A stretch of DNA of 64,000 nucleotides, taken from the NCBI RefSeq assembly GCF_013373865.1, contig NC_050474.1, forward strand, positions 7,262,061-7,326,060, written 5' to 3'. A program made the position numbers and the translations under genes. Numbering within the stretch: position 1 is the first letter of the stretch; each line of letters begins with the position of its first letter. Shown piece after piece: positions 25,103 through 36,844 of this stretch. Below the pieces are notes generated by a model. That model did no database searches. It was not told the origin of the DNA and saw only the letters and a program-made list of their open reading frames with translations. This stretch comes from Monomorium pharaonis (lineage: Eukaryota > Arthropoda > Insecta > Hymenoptera > Formicidae).

Positions 25103-27429
25103 ATACACACGGAGGGCGGCGGTGTGTTCGCTAAAAGGGTGACGAAGGGATCAATTCGCCTGGGAGAATTAGAACGTCGATACAAGCCGAGTGAAGGTAA
25201 AATAAGTGGAATACAAATCCATTCAACCTGGGGAAATAAATTTGTAAACGCAACAGGGGTGGCGCGATCTCGAGCGTGGTACAGTTCTGAACGGAATAAG
25301 ACCGTACAAGTTTGATATTCCGAGCTTTGTTGTGCGACGCCTGCAATCGTTTGCCTTCTTCGTGCACCTCCGCGTAAAAGTTGCGCGCGAGGATCTCTTT
25401 TTATCAGCAAATTTTTTTTTTTTTTTAATTCAAAAGGTACAACTACTTACATACAGTTTTATGTTTAGACGCAATGAATATTATGATTGATAATGGGTTA
25501 GGACAGATTGTCCGCCCTAACTTACTCTTCTGTCACCACGAAAAAACTTGGGCTGCACTTGCAGAATTTATTGTAATGCACCTTTAAACGCTTTTCTGGA
25601 ATAAAATAAATTACAACTTTAATTATACTGACAATAATTTATTTTTTACATGTATCCCACGTGTCAACGAATCAGACTGTGAACTTTCTAGTTACGCTAG
25701 AGTTTAAACGTTTAATTGTATTTTGCCTTCGAAACATAAAAATATATATGTTTAAAACAAAAAAGAGTTGTATCACCTTGCTCTATTTTTTTTTTCATTG
25801 CTCATTTAAGCCTGATAGTTTGCGAGGAATGCGACGACAGGTACCGGGGGACTCTTTCATCGCGACGAGTGACACACAATGCAGTTTCGAATGCGAAAAA
25901 AAAAAAATTAACGGGAGCCTCGTGCGGATCCGGGCGTTCACGGCTCGGGAGAGTTCCATTCTAATATTTGTATTGAGCGCGTTGAATTGGAAATTTGTGT
26001 AAATCGCTGCTGCCAAGTATACTAGCAAACGATGCATTTAGATACGCCGGGGATTCTGCGGAGTGCGGATCAATTTATATTCGCCATGACTTTGCATACG
26101 TTACGATTGAATGCGAAATATCAAAAGCTCGGCTATCGGAAACCAATCTAAACAGAGATTAATAATCGGTCACGAAGGCATATGAAATAATTTAACAGGA
26201 TTATAGAGAAAAAACCAACTTTAAATCCAACTTTTTTTTGCACTGCAGCTTTAGATAAAAACCTCAATGCATCATATGTTTCTCGATATGACACACGTTA
26301 TTTGTGCATCTCCGTTTAAGAAAAGAAACGGGGGGACATTGATACAATTGATACATCGCTCGTAATATCATTCCTGTACGTGACGTTTCCCGGTCAAACC
26401 GGTGGTTTCGATCGCCTCTCTGGACACGAGGAGGTCGCAACGTGACGAGGGCTCAACATGTTCACAAAGCAACATCGCGCGCCGTCGAGGCGTTTAAAGT
26501 GCCATTAGTTGCACGCTGCCACGAGGATCACGAGGAGAGGAGGAAGGAGGAGGATGCTTTGGCCCGGGGCAGGGGGAGTGCAACCCCCGAGCGCACCGAA
26601 TTCAAGATACGCCCTGTTTGCGCGACGGGGCGGAAATCTCTCGAGAGGGGGGGGGGGGAGGGGGAGGTGGGACGATGAGAGCGCAATGCAGTATTTCCGG
26701 TACAACGAACTAGTCAAATATACAAACATATTGAAATATTCCGCCGCGTCTCGCAGTCCGCGAATAATGCCGGTCGCACCGGCGGCTTCGTTCCGATACG
26801 CATACAGGATGTAGGAGAAATTCAACGATACACTCCCCGACGTTATACTCCGGAGGAACCCGAGACGCGGCGAGCAGACGGAGCGGAGAAAACGAATATT
26901 TGCGATGCGTGCCGGGGTTCGACAGATATTTATTGATAGTAGATTTACTCTTGCAAGTGGAACCGCGCGCATTGATAAGTCGCTCTCGTGAAAAATTGAT
27001 TCGACGATAGTCTACGAGAAGGGAAAATTTCCTTAAAAGAATAACAAAAATTACGTAATGAAAGCAGCACGATCCATTAAATTACGTGCAATTACGAAAG
27101 ATACTATACAATGAGAGGATCGATATTGTATGATTTCAGGGAATATTCTTGCTTTCCGTTCATTTTTGGATTCTTTGTTGAAGAAGCTGTAAATTCGTAT
27201 GTGTGCTGTACATTTATTCTTTCATTTTATTTGAATGCACTTGAAAATTTTTTTTCCACATTAAGAAGGATATTTTTGGTATTTATTTGCACATCTGTAT
27301 ACAGATAATGTCAAAAATACAGGCTCATTGTTGTCATAATTCAAGACGCGTAAATTATCACAAAACACAAAACTAAACAAATTTTTTAATTTACTTAAAT
27401 GTAGTTTGATCTACAACTCAATTAAAGAT

Positions 27430-27575
27430 TGATTTTTGTAAAAACGACAGAATCGAAAAAATCCAATTTTTTCGAGAGTTTTCTTATCTGAAACTCGTTG
27501 AACGAGAGAGGGACATGCAAGTATCTTTAAAAAATGTTAAATTAGTTGGATTAAAACTAGATGAGTTATTAAAAA
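27430..27575 (+). repeat. Dispersed repeat R3, copy 1
   Basis: It contains TTTTTGTAAAAACGACA, GAGAGAGGGACATGCAAG, TATCTTTAAAAAATGTTAAA, TTGGATTAAAACTAGATGAG and TTATT. The block order matches 36985-37165. The middle also resembles part of 62865-62925 (TTTTTCG, then TTTTCTTA(T/C)C(T/C)GAAA). No frame or termini are defined. Confidence 0.45.
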
Positions 27576-28489
27576 ATGTCTCAAAATAATTCTCTTTAAC
27601 TCATAAGCGAGGATATTCCTTCCATTAAAAAAAAAATCCAGACGAACAATCTTATCTTAAAAATGTATATTCTTCGAAAATATTTGAGGTGGCAGAGCGA
27701 CCGAAATATCGCCGTAAAGGATTTCAAAAATATTTCGCCCGAAACTTTTTCGGTGGAAGAAAATTCCGAATGCGAACCGTTACACAGTACATGCGAATGC
27801 GTGCAGGATCATCTGGCAGGCATTCACATTTGCGAAATTCAATTTACGAAAAATCAACGAGACGTCGGATAAGCGCGTGGAGGTCGAGGGCGCTCGAGAT
27901 TCGATACACAATCTCCGCGATTTTTAAACGCGATTATAATAAAGTATCGTTCCCCGCCAAATGGTAAGACATGGCTCATTCAACTTTAAAGGGAAATGAT
28001 AAGAAATGGAAGCGACGCGACGTATACCGCGCGTTAGTTCCGCCCGGAATTTATCGCGACGTAGAATCCCGCATAGAAACGTGTCGCGACGCCCCTTTCT
28101 AAGCCCGACGATATCCGCATCCATTACAACGCGAGAGATGTATTTTCCGGCGGGCGCGAGAGACACGTTTTCAGGATCGCTCGTCTGCGTCTCTGCGAGG
28201 GGAGGGGGGGGGGCAGGAGAAGGAGGAGGAAACACGTATGCGACATCGTTTTTCCTCCTACCCGCCGCAATATTGCAACGCGTACCGAAGCGGAAAACGC
28301 ATACGACCGTCGGCGAACGACTGACGTTACGCTTCTACGTCTACGTCTACGCGTGTGTGCGTAACGTACACGTCGCGTCTCTCACACGTGCTCGCCGGAG
28401 AGGAGAGAGAGAGAAAGAGAGACTCGAGAGCCGACGTGTGTACGCCACTTGACAATACGGAGTCGCGGCGAACAAAAAGAACCAGGGCG

Positions 28490-28525
28490 AACGAACGAAC
28501 GAACGAACGAACGAACGAATGAACG
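28490..28525. repeat. (CGAA)n tetranucleotide array
   Basis: About nine CGAA units. Confidence 0.95.
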
Positions 28526-28647
28526 GAGGACGTACGACTCTCCGTCCCTCCGTCCATTCCTTCTCTCGCTTTTTATCCGGCGCGGATCTTCGCGCGCGGC
28601 TCCGCTTCGGCTCTGCAATGCGCGCACGGCGCGCTCTCGCTCTGCTC

Positions 28648-28672
28648 TTCTCTCTCTCTCTCTCTCTCTCTC
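28648..28672. repeat. (CT)n microsatellite
   Basis: About 24 bp of CT dinucleotides. Confidence 0.95.
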
Positions 28673-30971
28673 CCCCGAGGTATACGACAGCTTGTTGCGA
28701 GCCAGTTCCGGATTACGGCTCTTACCGGTACCGGTTCGCGACTCGCAAAAGCTCGAGATAGTCCGTCTAGAGAACTGCGAGGAGGAAAAAAAAGAAAGAA
28801 ACGCATGACGGTCGAAGCGCGAATTTCTTGTCGTCTCGCGACATTCAAATTCAGTTCCATTGGGATAATCCCGCGATTCCTAATATCGTTAGCAATAAAT
28901 AATTATCCCTGCTCACGCTGCTATTATTACTAGGCGTTGAATTGATCGTAAACAAAAATACATTATTGTAACGCCTGATTGATTCTCAAGGAGAGCGTGT
29001 TCCATCGTTGCTGTCCTCTACGCAACCGAAAGGGTAGAAGGGTTTCGTTTGACAGGGCCAAGGAGCGCCATGCCATTCCGGGGGAAATAAATTTTTTTAA
29101 TCAAACTCCGCGAGAGAGAGAGAGAGATCGTGATTGCGTAAGATGCAGGTATATCGATCGGAATGCGAGGCTGATTCGTTTGTCCGTTATGCACCATCCT
29201 GCGGCTGTTCCAGGTTAGACGGGAGGGAGGAAGGTATCTCTTTCCCTCCGAGAGGATGGATACTGTCGACCGAATGTCCCTGTGTGCACGGCGTCTACGA
29301 AAGAGAGAGGGAGAGAGAGAAGCGCAACCCCAGCGTGAAATCATTTGTCCGGGACGAGCCGGCGCGAAACGCCCGCAAATTGAATAGCTGGCGGAAATAC
29401 CGGCGGGACGAACCGACGAATAACCCCGTCGCGTGCACCCCCCCCCTCCCCCTCCCGCGCAACCCCTGCCGTCATCCGCGCGCGTACTCGCGCGTATCCG
29501 CCCCGCGGTCTCTGCCTGATTTATTAGGAGCCAACCGTCAAAGAAAACGGGCACCGCCTCTAGTTGGATTACCGTGCGCGCTGCTGCCAGAAAATTTGTG
29601 CTCGCCACTGCCAAACAAATAGGAGACACTTATTACGGGAAATTCACGAGTGGTATCGCGGCGACGCCCCCCCGTGGACCGAGAAAAATCAGTATTTCGA
29701 ATGGAAAATGCGAACGGACGGAGGCCGGGGTTTTTAACGCAGTCGAATTAAAAGCGCGCGTGACCGGAGGTAGCCAATTATAAATATCGAATTTCGGCGA
29801 AATTTAATAAAGCGGGAAACGCGAATTAAATAAAACGATGTAATGCAATTTAAAAGAAAAAAAAAAAAAATCATCAACTAATACAATATAAAGTCATATG
29901 GTGTTGCCGGCGTTAACGAAATAAAATTAATCGTTTCCAACCCCGCGGGTCAATAATCGCGCTGCCGTTTGCTTACTTAGTTCAATGGAGCGCGTGTTTT
30001 TTCTTTTTTATCTTTCAGCGTCCTGGACGCTGAAATTAATGTAAGCATCCGCGACACCCCGAGCCAATACGGTGATATTAATGAAACGTCAGTCACGTCG
30101 CACGTCCCATCGTGTCCGATGGGATCACGAAGGACAGGTCGGGATAGGGACGACGGCACGGGAGGGGGGAGGAGAGAAGGGACAGAGGTCGCGGTTGCCG
30201 GTCACGCGATAAAATAATTAAAACGACCCTCTTCTATTCTTCGACCTCGCGTCGGTGGTGAAAAGGTAATTATTATTCCCGCGGTGAGTGTGCCGTCGGA
30301 ATGGAGCGGGATACCGCAGGAAACGACGAAGCGAGAAGAAAAGCCGGGTGGGGAAAGGGACGGGGAGAGGGGAGGGGGGGGAGGAAGAAAATTGAATACA
30401 ATGAGTACAGCCAGTCGGCGACGAAGGTAAAGAGCGGAAAAACGACGTCGATCGGACAAAAGCGGCGTGCGAAGAAGGAAAATTGAATACAACGGTTCCC
30501 GGTCGCAGCTACGAGATCGTCTTAACGAGATCAAACCGACTGCGGGACGACGGTATAACGTGGGTAGTAACAGTGTTGCGCGACCGGGTACGCAAAGTGC
30601 CGCGGAACGGGAGGAGAGAGAGAGAGAGCAAACAGAGTTGCGAAAATCTGGGTGAAATGGATGAAAATGTGCGGATAGACGTCGTCTAAAGAAAAACAGG
30701 CCGAGGGAAAGGATATCCGCGCGCGGTGGCTCGGGAGCTAGCTCGGTAATTATTTCGCGGCGATAAAAAACCTGAAGAACGGGAACAGTGAAAAAAAATG
30801 TGGAGGGTGAAGGGAAGAAGGAAGAGAGAAAAGAGAGAAAGAGAGAGAGAGAGAGAAGAAGAAAGGGAGGAGGGGGACATCCGGAAAGAACGGCGAAATG
30901 GCGAGAAAGGAAATGAAAATGAAGCGGGCACGGTGGCCAGCGAGGTATAAAAAAGACGACGAAAGAAAGGG

Positions 30972-31035
30972 CTTAATACCGCGTAACGTAATTTAAAAGT
31001 GTAATTGCTCTTGTCAGACTCGACGCTGAAGAGGA
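30972..31035 (+). repeat. Repeated AT-cored motif in purine-rich tract, copy 1
   Basis: It starts CTTAATACCGCGTAACG, continues with TAATTTAAAAGTGTAATTGC, then TCTTGTCA and, after a gap, GACGCTGAAGAGGA. The copy at 31818-31882 is nearly identical over its first 45 bases (two mismatches) and recognisable for about 65. The TAATTT and TAATTG cores resemble homeodomain sites, which is inference. Confidence 0.75.
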
Positions 31036-31336
31036 CAGCCGTGAGAAAGAGAGAGAGAGAGAGGGAGAGAAAGAGAAAGAGCGGAGATCTGCGCGAAATG
31101 GAAAAACGGATACAAATGAAAGAAGGGAAAATTAGAATAGGGAAATGAACGTGGACGAATGAATATAGTTTAAGCGCAACAGTTTTAGCGAGGCAGCAAG
31201 AATCCACACGAGGCGGTAAAAACAGACGGATCGGAATGAGAAAACGGACACCGACGGCAATAGTAAGAAACGGGAGTCGGGCCGACGACGGAGGAGGAAA
31301 CTGGAGGAGATGAGTGATAATAAAAGTTCAAGCAAG

Positions 31337-31380
31337 AATTTAATATCGTATAATGCAATTAACCAACGTAATTATTCCTG
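31337..31380 (+). repeat. Repeated AT-cored motif, diverged copy 2
   Basis: It reads ATTTAATATCGTATAATGCA, then ATTAACCAACG, then TAATTATTCCTGCTTGAC. It keeps the start and general plan of the motif at 30972 and 31818 but with many changes. Confidence 0.4.
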
Positions 31381-31817
31381 CTTGACGTGAAAGGGGGATG
31401 AACAACGAACGGGAGAGCAAACTTTTTGAGAGGAGCAAACAAGGAACAGTGTGGTTGAAGCGGTGACTGACGGATAAGCAGAGTCGTACGAAGCTACATC
31501 TGTAACATTGAGCGCAAAATGTTAAATTTGTATTCCCTGCGATCCCGGATCATCGATTAATGTCGCGAGTCCTTTAGCTGTTATGAAAAACGGAATCCAG
31601 AATACGAGAGAATCTGAATGAAGATAATAGGGGAAAAGGAGAGAAAGACACTGGCTGAGGGGTGAGGGGGAGCGGTGGGATCTCTCGAGTCGGTAAAGTA
31701 TTCGGGAAATTCAGAAAAGGGGAGAAGAATGGACCGCCGAGCGGGAAGGAACGCGGACAAAAAAATGAACGAATACGTGCATACGTACGAATGGGGGGAG
31801 AAGAAGGAGAGAAGGGG

Positions 31818-31882
31818 CTTAATATCGTGTAACGTAATTTAAAAGTGTAATTGCTCTTGTCATGCCGGACGCTGAAGAGGAG
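31818..31882 (+). repeat. Repeated AT-cored motif, copy 3
   Basis: It reads CTTAATATCGTGTAACG, then TAATTTAAAAGTGTAATTGC, TCTTGTCA and GACGCTGAAGAGGA, nearly the same as the copy 846 bp upstream. Each of these two copies is preceded and followed by GA-rich sequence, so a unit including purine flanks may have been duplicated. Confidence 0.75.
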
Positions 31883-31888
31883 AGAGAG

Positions 31889-31892
<4 letters not shown>

Positions 31893-31930
<38 letters not shown>
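31893..31930. repeat. (GA)n microsatellite
   Basis: A nearly pure GA run within the purine tract, next to motif copy 3. Confidence 0.95.
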
Positions 31931-31937
<7 letters not shown>

Positions 31938-31968
31938 GGGAGAGGAGAGGCAAAGCGACCAAGCGACA

Positions 31969-32505
31969 ATGAGTCTCGGGACCGAACCGGCTCGCTCGCG
32001 CGAACAACGCGAGCAACGCGGCGGGCGCGAGCGAGCGGGGCGCTTACGTTACCGGGAGCGTAATAAGTTTTCATGCAAAGCGAACGTGGATTATCCAACC
32101 GTGAATGTGCGCGGGAATTATATTTCACAGGAGGAAGCAGACTGTTACTGCTGCTGCTGCTGCCGCTGCTCCTATCTGCGTCCTTCCACGACAGGCGCTC
32201 TCTCGGACTCGCTCGTCATAAATTACACGGACAAGCCGGAGCCACGGCCAGGATTTAGCAGTCCACCTCCTATAGTCGGAGCTAGTACCTTTCCACCCTA
32301 TCTCATTCCATCTCGTTCCGTCTCTCGTTCCGACCCTACCCCACCACTCCTCCCATCCCGTTCTCGTTCGGCCTGTCTGCTGGCTGGCTGGCTGGCTGCA
32401 GGTGAGCCAACGTACCTGTCGACCGTAAGGGACGGTTCTGTACGGACCAGAGATTACGGACAATCCGACCGAATCGTGATTCTCACGCGAGGCAACCCAG
32501 GATGA
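31969..32505 (+). other. Open GC-rich stretch with a donor-like site, possibly 5' UTR
   Basis: A plus-strand frame of 178 codons contains (CTG)n and ends soon after GGCTGCAG/gtgagcc at 32400. The peptide has a Cys run and Ser/Pro-rich sequence from simple repeats and no known domain. Confidence 0.2.
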
Positions 32506-33116
32506 GGCCCCCAGGAGGGGTTGGAAACCGCCGTCCGACCGAAATTGAATCGCGCCCTAACGAAGTTGCCTTTGCAGAGAAAGCGCGAAGCTTACTTAAG
32601 TAACCCGCATGCTCGGGCCGCGACGTAATAATCCCGGACAAGTTGCTCCCGCTCTCGTTACTTCTAATTAGCCGAGATCTACCCAGGTCTCTTTCGTTCG
32701 CGTGTGGCGAAGATGGCGTCAGGTTGACGCGGACACGCCGCCGACGCGATCACTAAGAAAATTGAGGTGATCGATCATCGCCGTAATTTTATCGAGGGCA
32801 GAGCTGCACGGTGGAATATTTCTGCGATAACAATATCTATAGATTACGTAAGGAAACCGTTACGCAACCCGCTCCTATAATATATCGCTTTAATTTTAGA
32901 TTACACGACAGAGAGAAAGAGAGAGTTGCAAAAAACTACAATAAGAAAAGGATGAAAATGCTGACAAATTCCATTATTCCTTATCCCTACGGTTATATAA
33001 GACATAAAAAATTCAATTTACAACAAAATATATTATAAAAATACGATCCGCGTGAATAAAATGTGTACTCGCAGAGATGATTTTTTTCAACGGTACGAGG
33101 ATATTCATCAGCGTAC

Positions 33117-33304
33117 CTGAGCATTTTGAGCAAATACGTGACTCGAGTGCCAATTTCGTAGGATTTTATCGTCATAACACGAGTCGTAGGAAGTAATTTG
33201 TTCGCGTCTGGAGCGGGGGGAGGAGGCCAGGGCGGCGGGGTGAAGGGCGTTAAATTTCCACTAATCAACACGAGGAGAACACCGGGAAGCAGCCACTGCT
33301 TCCA
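33117..33304 (-). CDS. Possible first coding exon with a signal peptide, product unknown
   Basis: A minus-strand ATG at 33304, in the context gcaacgATG, opens a frame that starts MWKQWLLPGVLLVLISG. This is a basic residue followed by a hydrophobic run of about a dozen residues and a small-residue cleavage zone, a textbook secretory signal. After it comes a proline-rich stretch and then a mixed-composition segment. A donor-like CTCAG followed by gtacgc sits at 33117, where I end the exon; the frame itself runs on to about 32993. Upstream lies a CpG-rich, repeat-rich block that would suit a promoter and 5' UTR. I do not recognise a family. A ratchet-like splice site lies on the same strand about 12.4 kb downstream, which suits a cell-surface gene with a long first intron. 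It could equally be a chance frame in stop-poor DNA. Confidence 0.3.
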
Positions 33305-33479
33305 CATCGTTGCTTTCAGTCGATCTACCCTAAAAGCTTGACCCGTCCCATCTCTCATCCCCGAGGCGTCGCCAGGATTCACTGAGAGATGTGTGCGAGA
33401 GTTACGTCCGACGCTGAGCGACGCGTTACGTCACGACGCGTCGCGGCGCTTTTTCCCATTCCACCGAAAACCCTCTCCT

Positions 33480-33485
<6 letters not shown>

Positions 33486-33510
<25 letters not shown>

Positions 33511-33520
33511 GCTCTCTCTC
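33486..33520. repeat. (CT)n microsatellite
   Basis: About 35 bp of CT dinucleotides with one GC interruption. Confidence 0.95.
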
Positions 33521-33868
33521 GCACTCGCTATGAAACTCGTATCGTCGAGCAAACGGGCGAGTGGATTGAACGCGGAGCCGTTGCCAGAACTCGGGAATGA
33601 GAGGCGTAGAAGCGGCGAATCGAGGCAGGTAGGGTGAACGATCTTCCACCCTACCCCCCCGCGAGAGACGAATTCGGAGGAGAAAAGCGGCGGACACGCG
33701 CGACGAAGACGAAACGAAAGGAGAAGGAGGAAGGGGAGGAGAAGGGTAGCACGTTCTCGCCGGGAAAGGGGTGAAGAGAGCGCCGAGTCCCGGGACTCCG
33801 TGAGGGAGAGGTTCATGGGATAGACAGGGCCAAACAAAACAGAGCACCAAGGATCGACTAGCAAAGAT

Positions 33869-33870
<2 letters not shown>

Positions 33871-33901
<31 letters not shown>
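33871..33901. repeat. (GA)n microsatellite
   Basis: About 30 bp of GA dinucleotides. Confidence 0.95.
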
Positions 33902-33902
<1 letters not shown>

Positions 33903-34156
33903 GCGAAGGTGGGGAAGAGCGAGGGACGTGGGTGACGAACGGGAGGTGTGTGGGCGCCGACCGGGAGACGCGGAAGGAGAAGGCAAAGAGCGGGTCGCCC
34001 GAGGCTCCCGCGGGAGCGAGACGAGAAGCTGGAATCCGTGATGGGACGAGGTGAGACATATGAAACGGACGTGAACTTTGAGCAGCGCGCGCGAGAGAGG
34101 TGTATCCGCTGCTGGTGGTGGAAACGAGCCGTCCTGGTGGCGATAGTGCCGACGAC

Positions 34157-34245
34157 GGTGGCGGCGGCGGCGGCGGCGGCGGTGGTGGTGGTGGTGGTGA
34201 TGGTGGTGGTGGCGGCGGTGGTGGTGGAGAAGGCGGTGGTGTAGA
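34157..34245. repeat. (GGN)n trinucleotide microsatellite
   Basis: GGC, GGT and GAT triplets run for about 90 bp. They would encode poly-Gly on the plus strand or poly-Pro on the minus strand. Frames are open on both strands for several hundred bases, so coding cannot be decided from openness alone. Confidence 0.9.
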
Positions 34246-34472
34246 GGAGGGGGTCGAAGGCGGCGGCTCCAGACTCGAGACCCAGGTCGATATCAGCCTC
34301 GAGCAAACCAGACATCTACCGACCATTCGCAAAACATTCACCTCAAGTGTCCCCGGCGATGCCCTTCTCTCCGTTGCTCCGCTGCAATGCGGGCCTTCCT
34401 ACAACCGACTATGGGGTATGTAGCCAGCCACCCTTCGACCCTTTCTCTTTGCGCCCAGCCTCGGCCAGCGGC

Positions 34473-34505
34473 GGCGGCGGCGGCGGTGGTGGTGGTGGCG
34501 GTGGT
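34473..34505. repeat. (GGC/GGT)n microsatellite
   Basis: A short second GGN array about 230 bp from the first. Confidence 0.85.
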
Positions 34506-35740
34506 CGCGACGCGAGTCGGAAATCGTATTAACGGTACTGTGGTTTTTCATCTGCCGATGGACGAGAAAATCCGGAGAAACCCCTCCCCCCTTCCCCCGG
34601 CTGGCCCGCCTCGACGCGGCGAGTCGTGAAAATGTTTCCACGTCGTCCGCGTCCTTATTTCCCAGTGTTTGACGATAAACGCGCGCGAGCGCCGAGCGAC
34701 AAATCGAATTGCCTCGCGCCAAATTTCGGCCGTTCAATGGCTCGGAAATGCTGAGCTGAGTTACGTCGAGCGCCACAAATCGAAGAGTTTGAACGTGACA
34801 ATGCTGCAATCTATCTCTCCGGGAAATAACTCGATGAAATAATCTGCATTTAATTTTCCCCGCCTTCGGGATTAAATTTCACAAGCGTTTTACGCGACAA
34901 CGGGAGAGTCGCTCGGAACAGAAACGCTAACAATAAATGCAACGAACAAGCTGTGTTATTGTCTCCAAGATTTCGGAGCGCAAGCGTGCGTCTCGTGCAT
35001 CGTCGTCGTCGTCATCGTCGCCTCCGATACAGACGCTATAGACGCGAGGCACGAGAGGAGGGTTCGTCACAGACAAAGCGCCATCAATCGCCCGGTCGAG
35101 CAATGACCCTCGATATCTCGGCGTTAATCTCGACGGTAACGGATACACGACGGCGGTCATCACGAGAGCGATATCCCACGTCGAATCCGTCGCGAGTCGC
35201 GCGCTGGATTTTCTTTCTGTCGAGCCGAGAGCCGAGGGGCCGGCCGCGGCCGGCCGTTTTACATCGCGTGAGCAACGCGCGCCGCGCGGTCTTATTCACC
35301 GCGGTCGCATTAACGTTCATAAACTTTGAACGTACCCGATGCCATATTTCAACTTAATGAGCGCAATAAATTTATACGTCGAGGTAGACTGGCAGGGAGA
35401 CAGGGAGATTGAACGAGCGGGAGGGCGGCTGCGGAGGGAGACGAGAGACGCGGGGGGAAGGCGGGGGAGAGGGGGGAGGGAGAAAGAGTGCGAAGGCGGA
35501 GAAAGAGAGAAATCCGGTGCTGCGGCGAGCGAAACGGGAAGAAGGGAGAAAAGAGGCAGGATAAGAGGGAAGGTATATACGTAAAAAGAGAGGGAGATAG
35601 AGAGAATATACACAAGCGACCGATACCCCGCCGTTTTTATTAATAGAAATTCAATTTGAGCGAAGCAAGCCCGGCAATTCTGAGGAAATCGAATTATCCC
35701 GTTATTATCGGGAGCGCACGATATCCGCATGCTACTTGTT

Positions 35741-35743
<3 letters not shown>

Positions 35744-35788
<45 letters not shown>
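35744..35788. repeat. (TA)n microsatellite
   Basis: About 45 bp of TA dinucleotides. Confidence 0.95.
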
Positions 35789-35789
<1 letters not shown>

Positions 35790-36093
35790 GACTGCGAGTT
35801 TTGCACGTCGAGAGTCGGCAGTGAACGCGCGAGAGATCGCGCGATGTCTCGCGAATAATCGGTGGAGCAGCGAGGAAAATTGCGTCTCGCGGATGGAAAC
35901 TTCTCCGTTCTCAAAATTCAACGTCCTCGTTACCGCGCGAATAATTGAGAATCGCGTCTCCACAAAAACTCGCGACTTTACAAGACGCGATTCTGTAGCG
36001 ATTCGACAATTTCCGGCAAGTGGGAAAATATTGAACGCTGAACGCTATCGAGTTACTTACGACGTTATCCTCGGATCACGTTTCCCTTCTTTC

Positions 36094-36096
<3 letters not shown>

Positions 36097-36154
<58 letters not shown>
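36097..36154. repeat. (CT)n microsatellite
   Basis: About 57 bp, the longest pure CT run in the window. Confidence 0.95.
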
Positions 36155-36159
<5 letters not shown>

Positions 36160-36844
36160 GCCAATTTTCTATCAACGACCGAAAGAGCCGAGAATAAAAA
36201 ATAAACTCGATCGAGAATACAGGCGCATAAAACGAGAAGCAAAACGGCAAGTTTCGAACGGTTTCCTCGGTGCATTACGTTGCGTGTCGAAGTTTCTCCG
36301 GACGATCACAGTTCGACGATCTCGCCCTTTCCTCTCGGTCTCGGGCCGTTTGGCAATTACAAAGGGGGACCGAAATACCATCCCCTCGCTTCTACCCACG
36401 ATCTTGGATTCGCTTCTTTTTCTCGGCGAAACTTTTGAGGTTCGCCAGAATACGAGAGCCGAGACATCGCGCAAGATTACTTTCTTTGTAAAAGCGAAGT
36501 TTGTTTCCTCGCCGATGGCCCGAGCCGATTACAAAAGAGCATCTTTCGAGGGTATACGCCCTTTGACGGCACTCTTTCTCTACCTTATCCGCGAAATTCA
36601 TACTTTGTACATTGCTCGAGCAGTCACTCTCTTTTGTGCCGTGAAATCGGGACATTTGCGAGCGCGTCGAAGAAATCGCGGAAGAAATTAATTGAAAATA
36701 AATAACAAATTATTATAATCATTGAAAACGCGATACACGCTTGTGTCATTATTTACCTCCACAATAAATTTATACCGCAAGTTGGTATTCTTCTCTTCGT
36801 AATATTAAAGATTTTGTATAAAAGCCGATAAATGTATGAGATGA

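Larger units (their letters stand above)
23640..27100. other. CpG-rich, stop-poor block; no protein recognised
   Basis: Long frames overlap on both strands at 23753-24771 (323 and 198 codons), all Arg/Ser/Gly/Pro-rich. This is what CpG-rich non-coding DNA gives. It may be a promoter region, with a minus donor at 24340. C-runs occur at about 24300 and 24860. Confidence 0.5.
27640..30780. other. No gene recognised; CpG-rich with simple repeats
   Basis: Multiple overlapping frames (27.9-30.7 kb), none with a known motif. C/G homopolymer runs are frequent, for example at 28205 and 29437. Confidence 0.55.
30780..31960. other. Purine-rich (GGA/GA/AAG) tract
   Basis: About 1.2 kb of plus strand is strongly biased to A and G, with interrupted GA runs and three copies of an AT-cored motif. 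Open frames on either strand are low-complexity (Leu/Ser/Phe or Arg/Glu) and not credible proteins. It may be 5' flanking or UTR sequence of the minus-strand frame at 33.2 kb or of an unseen gene. Confidence 0.6.
34540..36840. other. No gene seen
   Basis: CpG-rich DNA with several microsatellites. Frames at 34953-35357, 35317-35730 and 36172-36691 overlap oppositely oriented frames and lack recognisable motifs. Confidence 0.55.

Noticed and set aside
33379..34341. 320-codon minus frame with a long proline run
   Set aside because: It is produced by the GGN and GA/CT microsatellites in stop-poor DNA; other frames are also open, and there is no recognisable domain.
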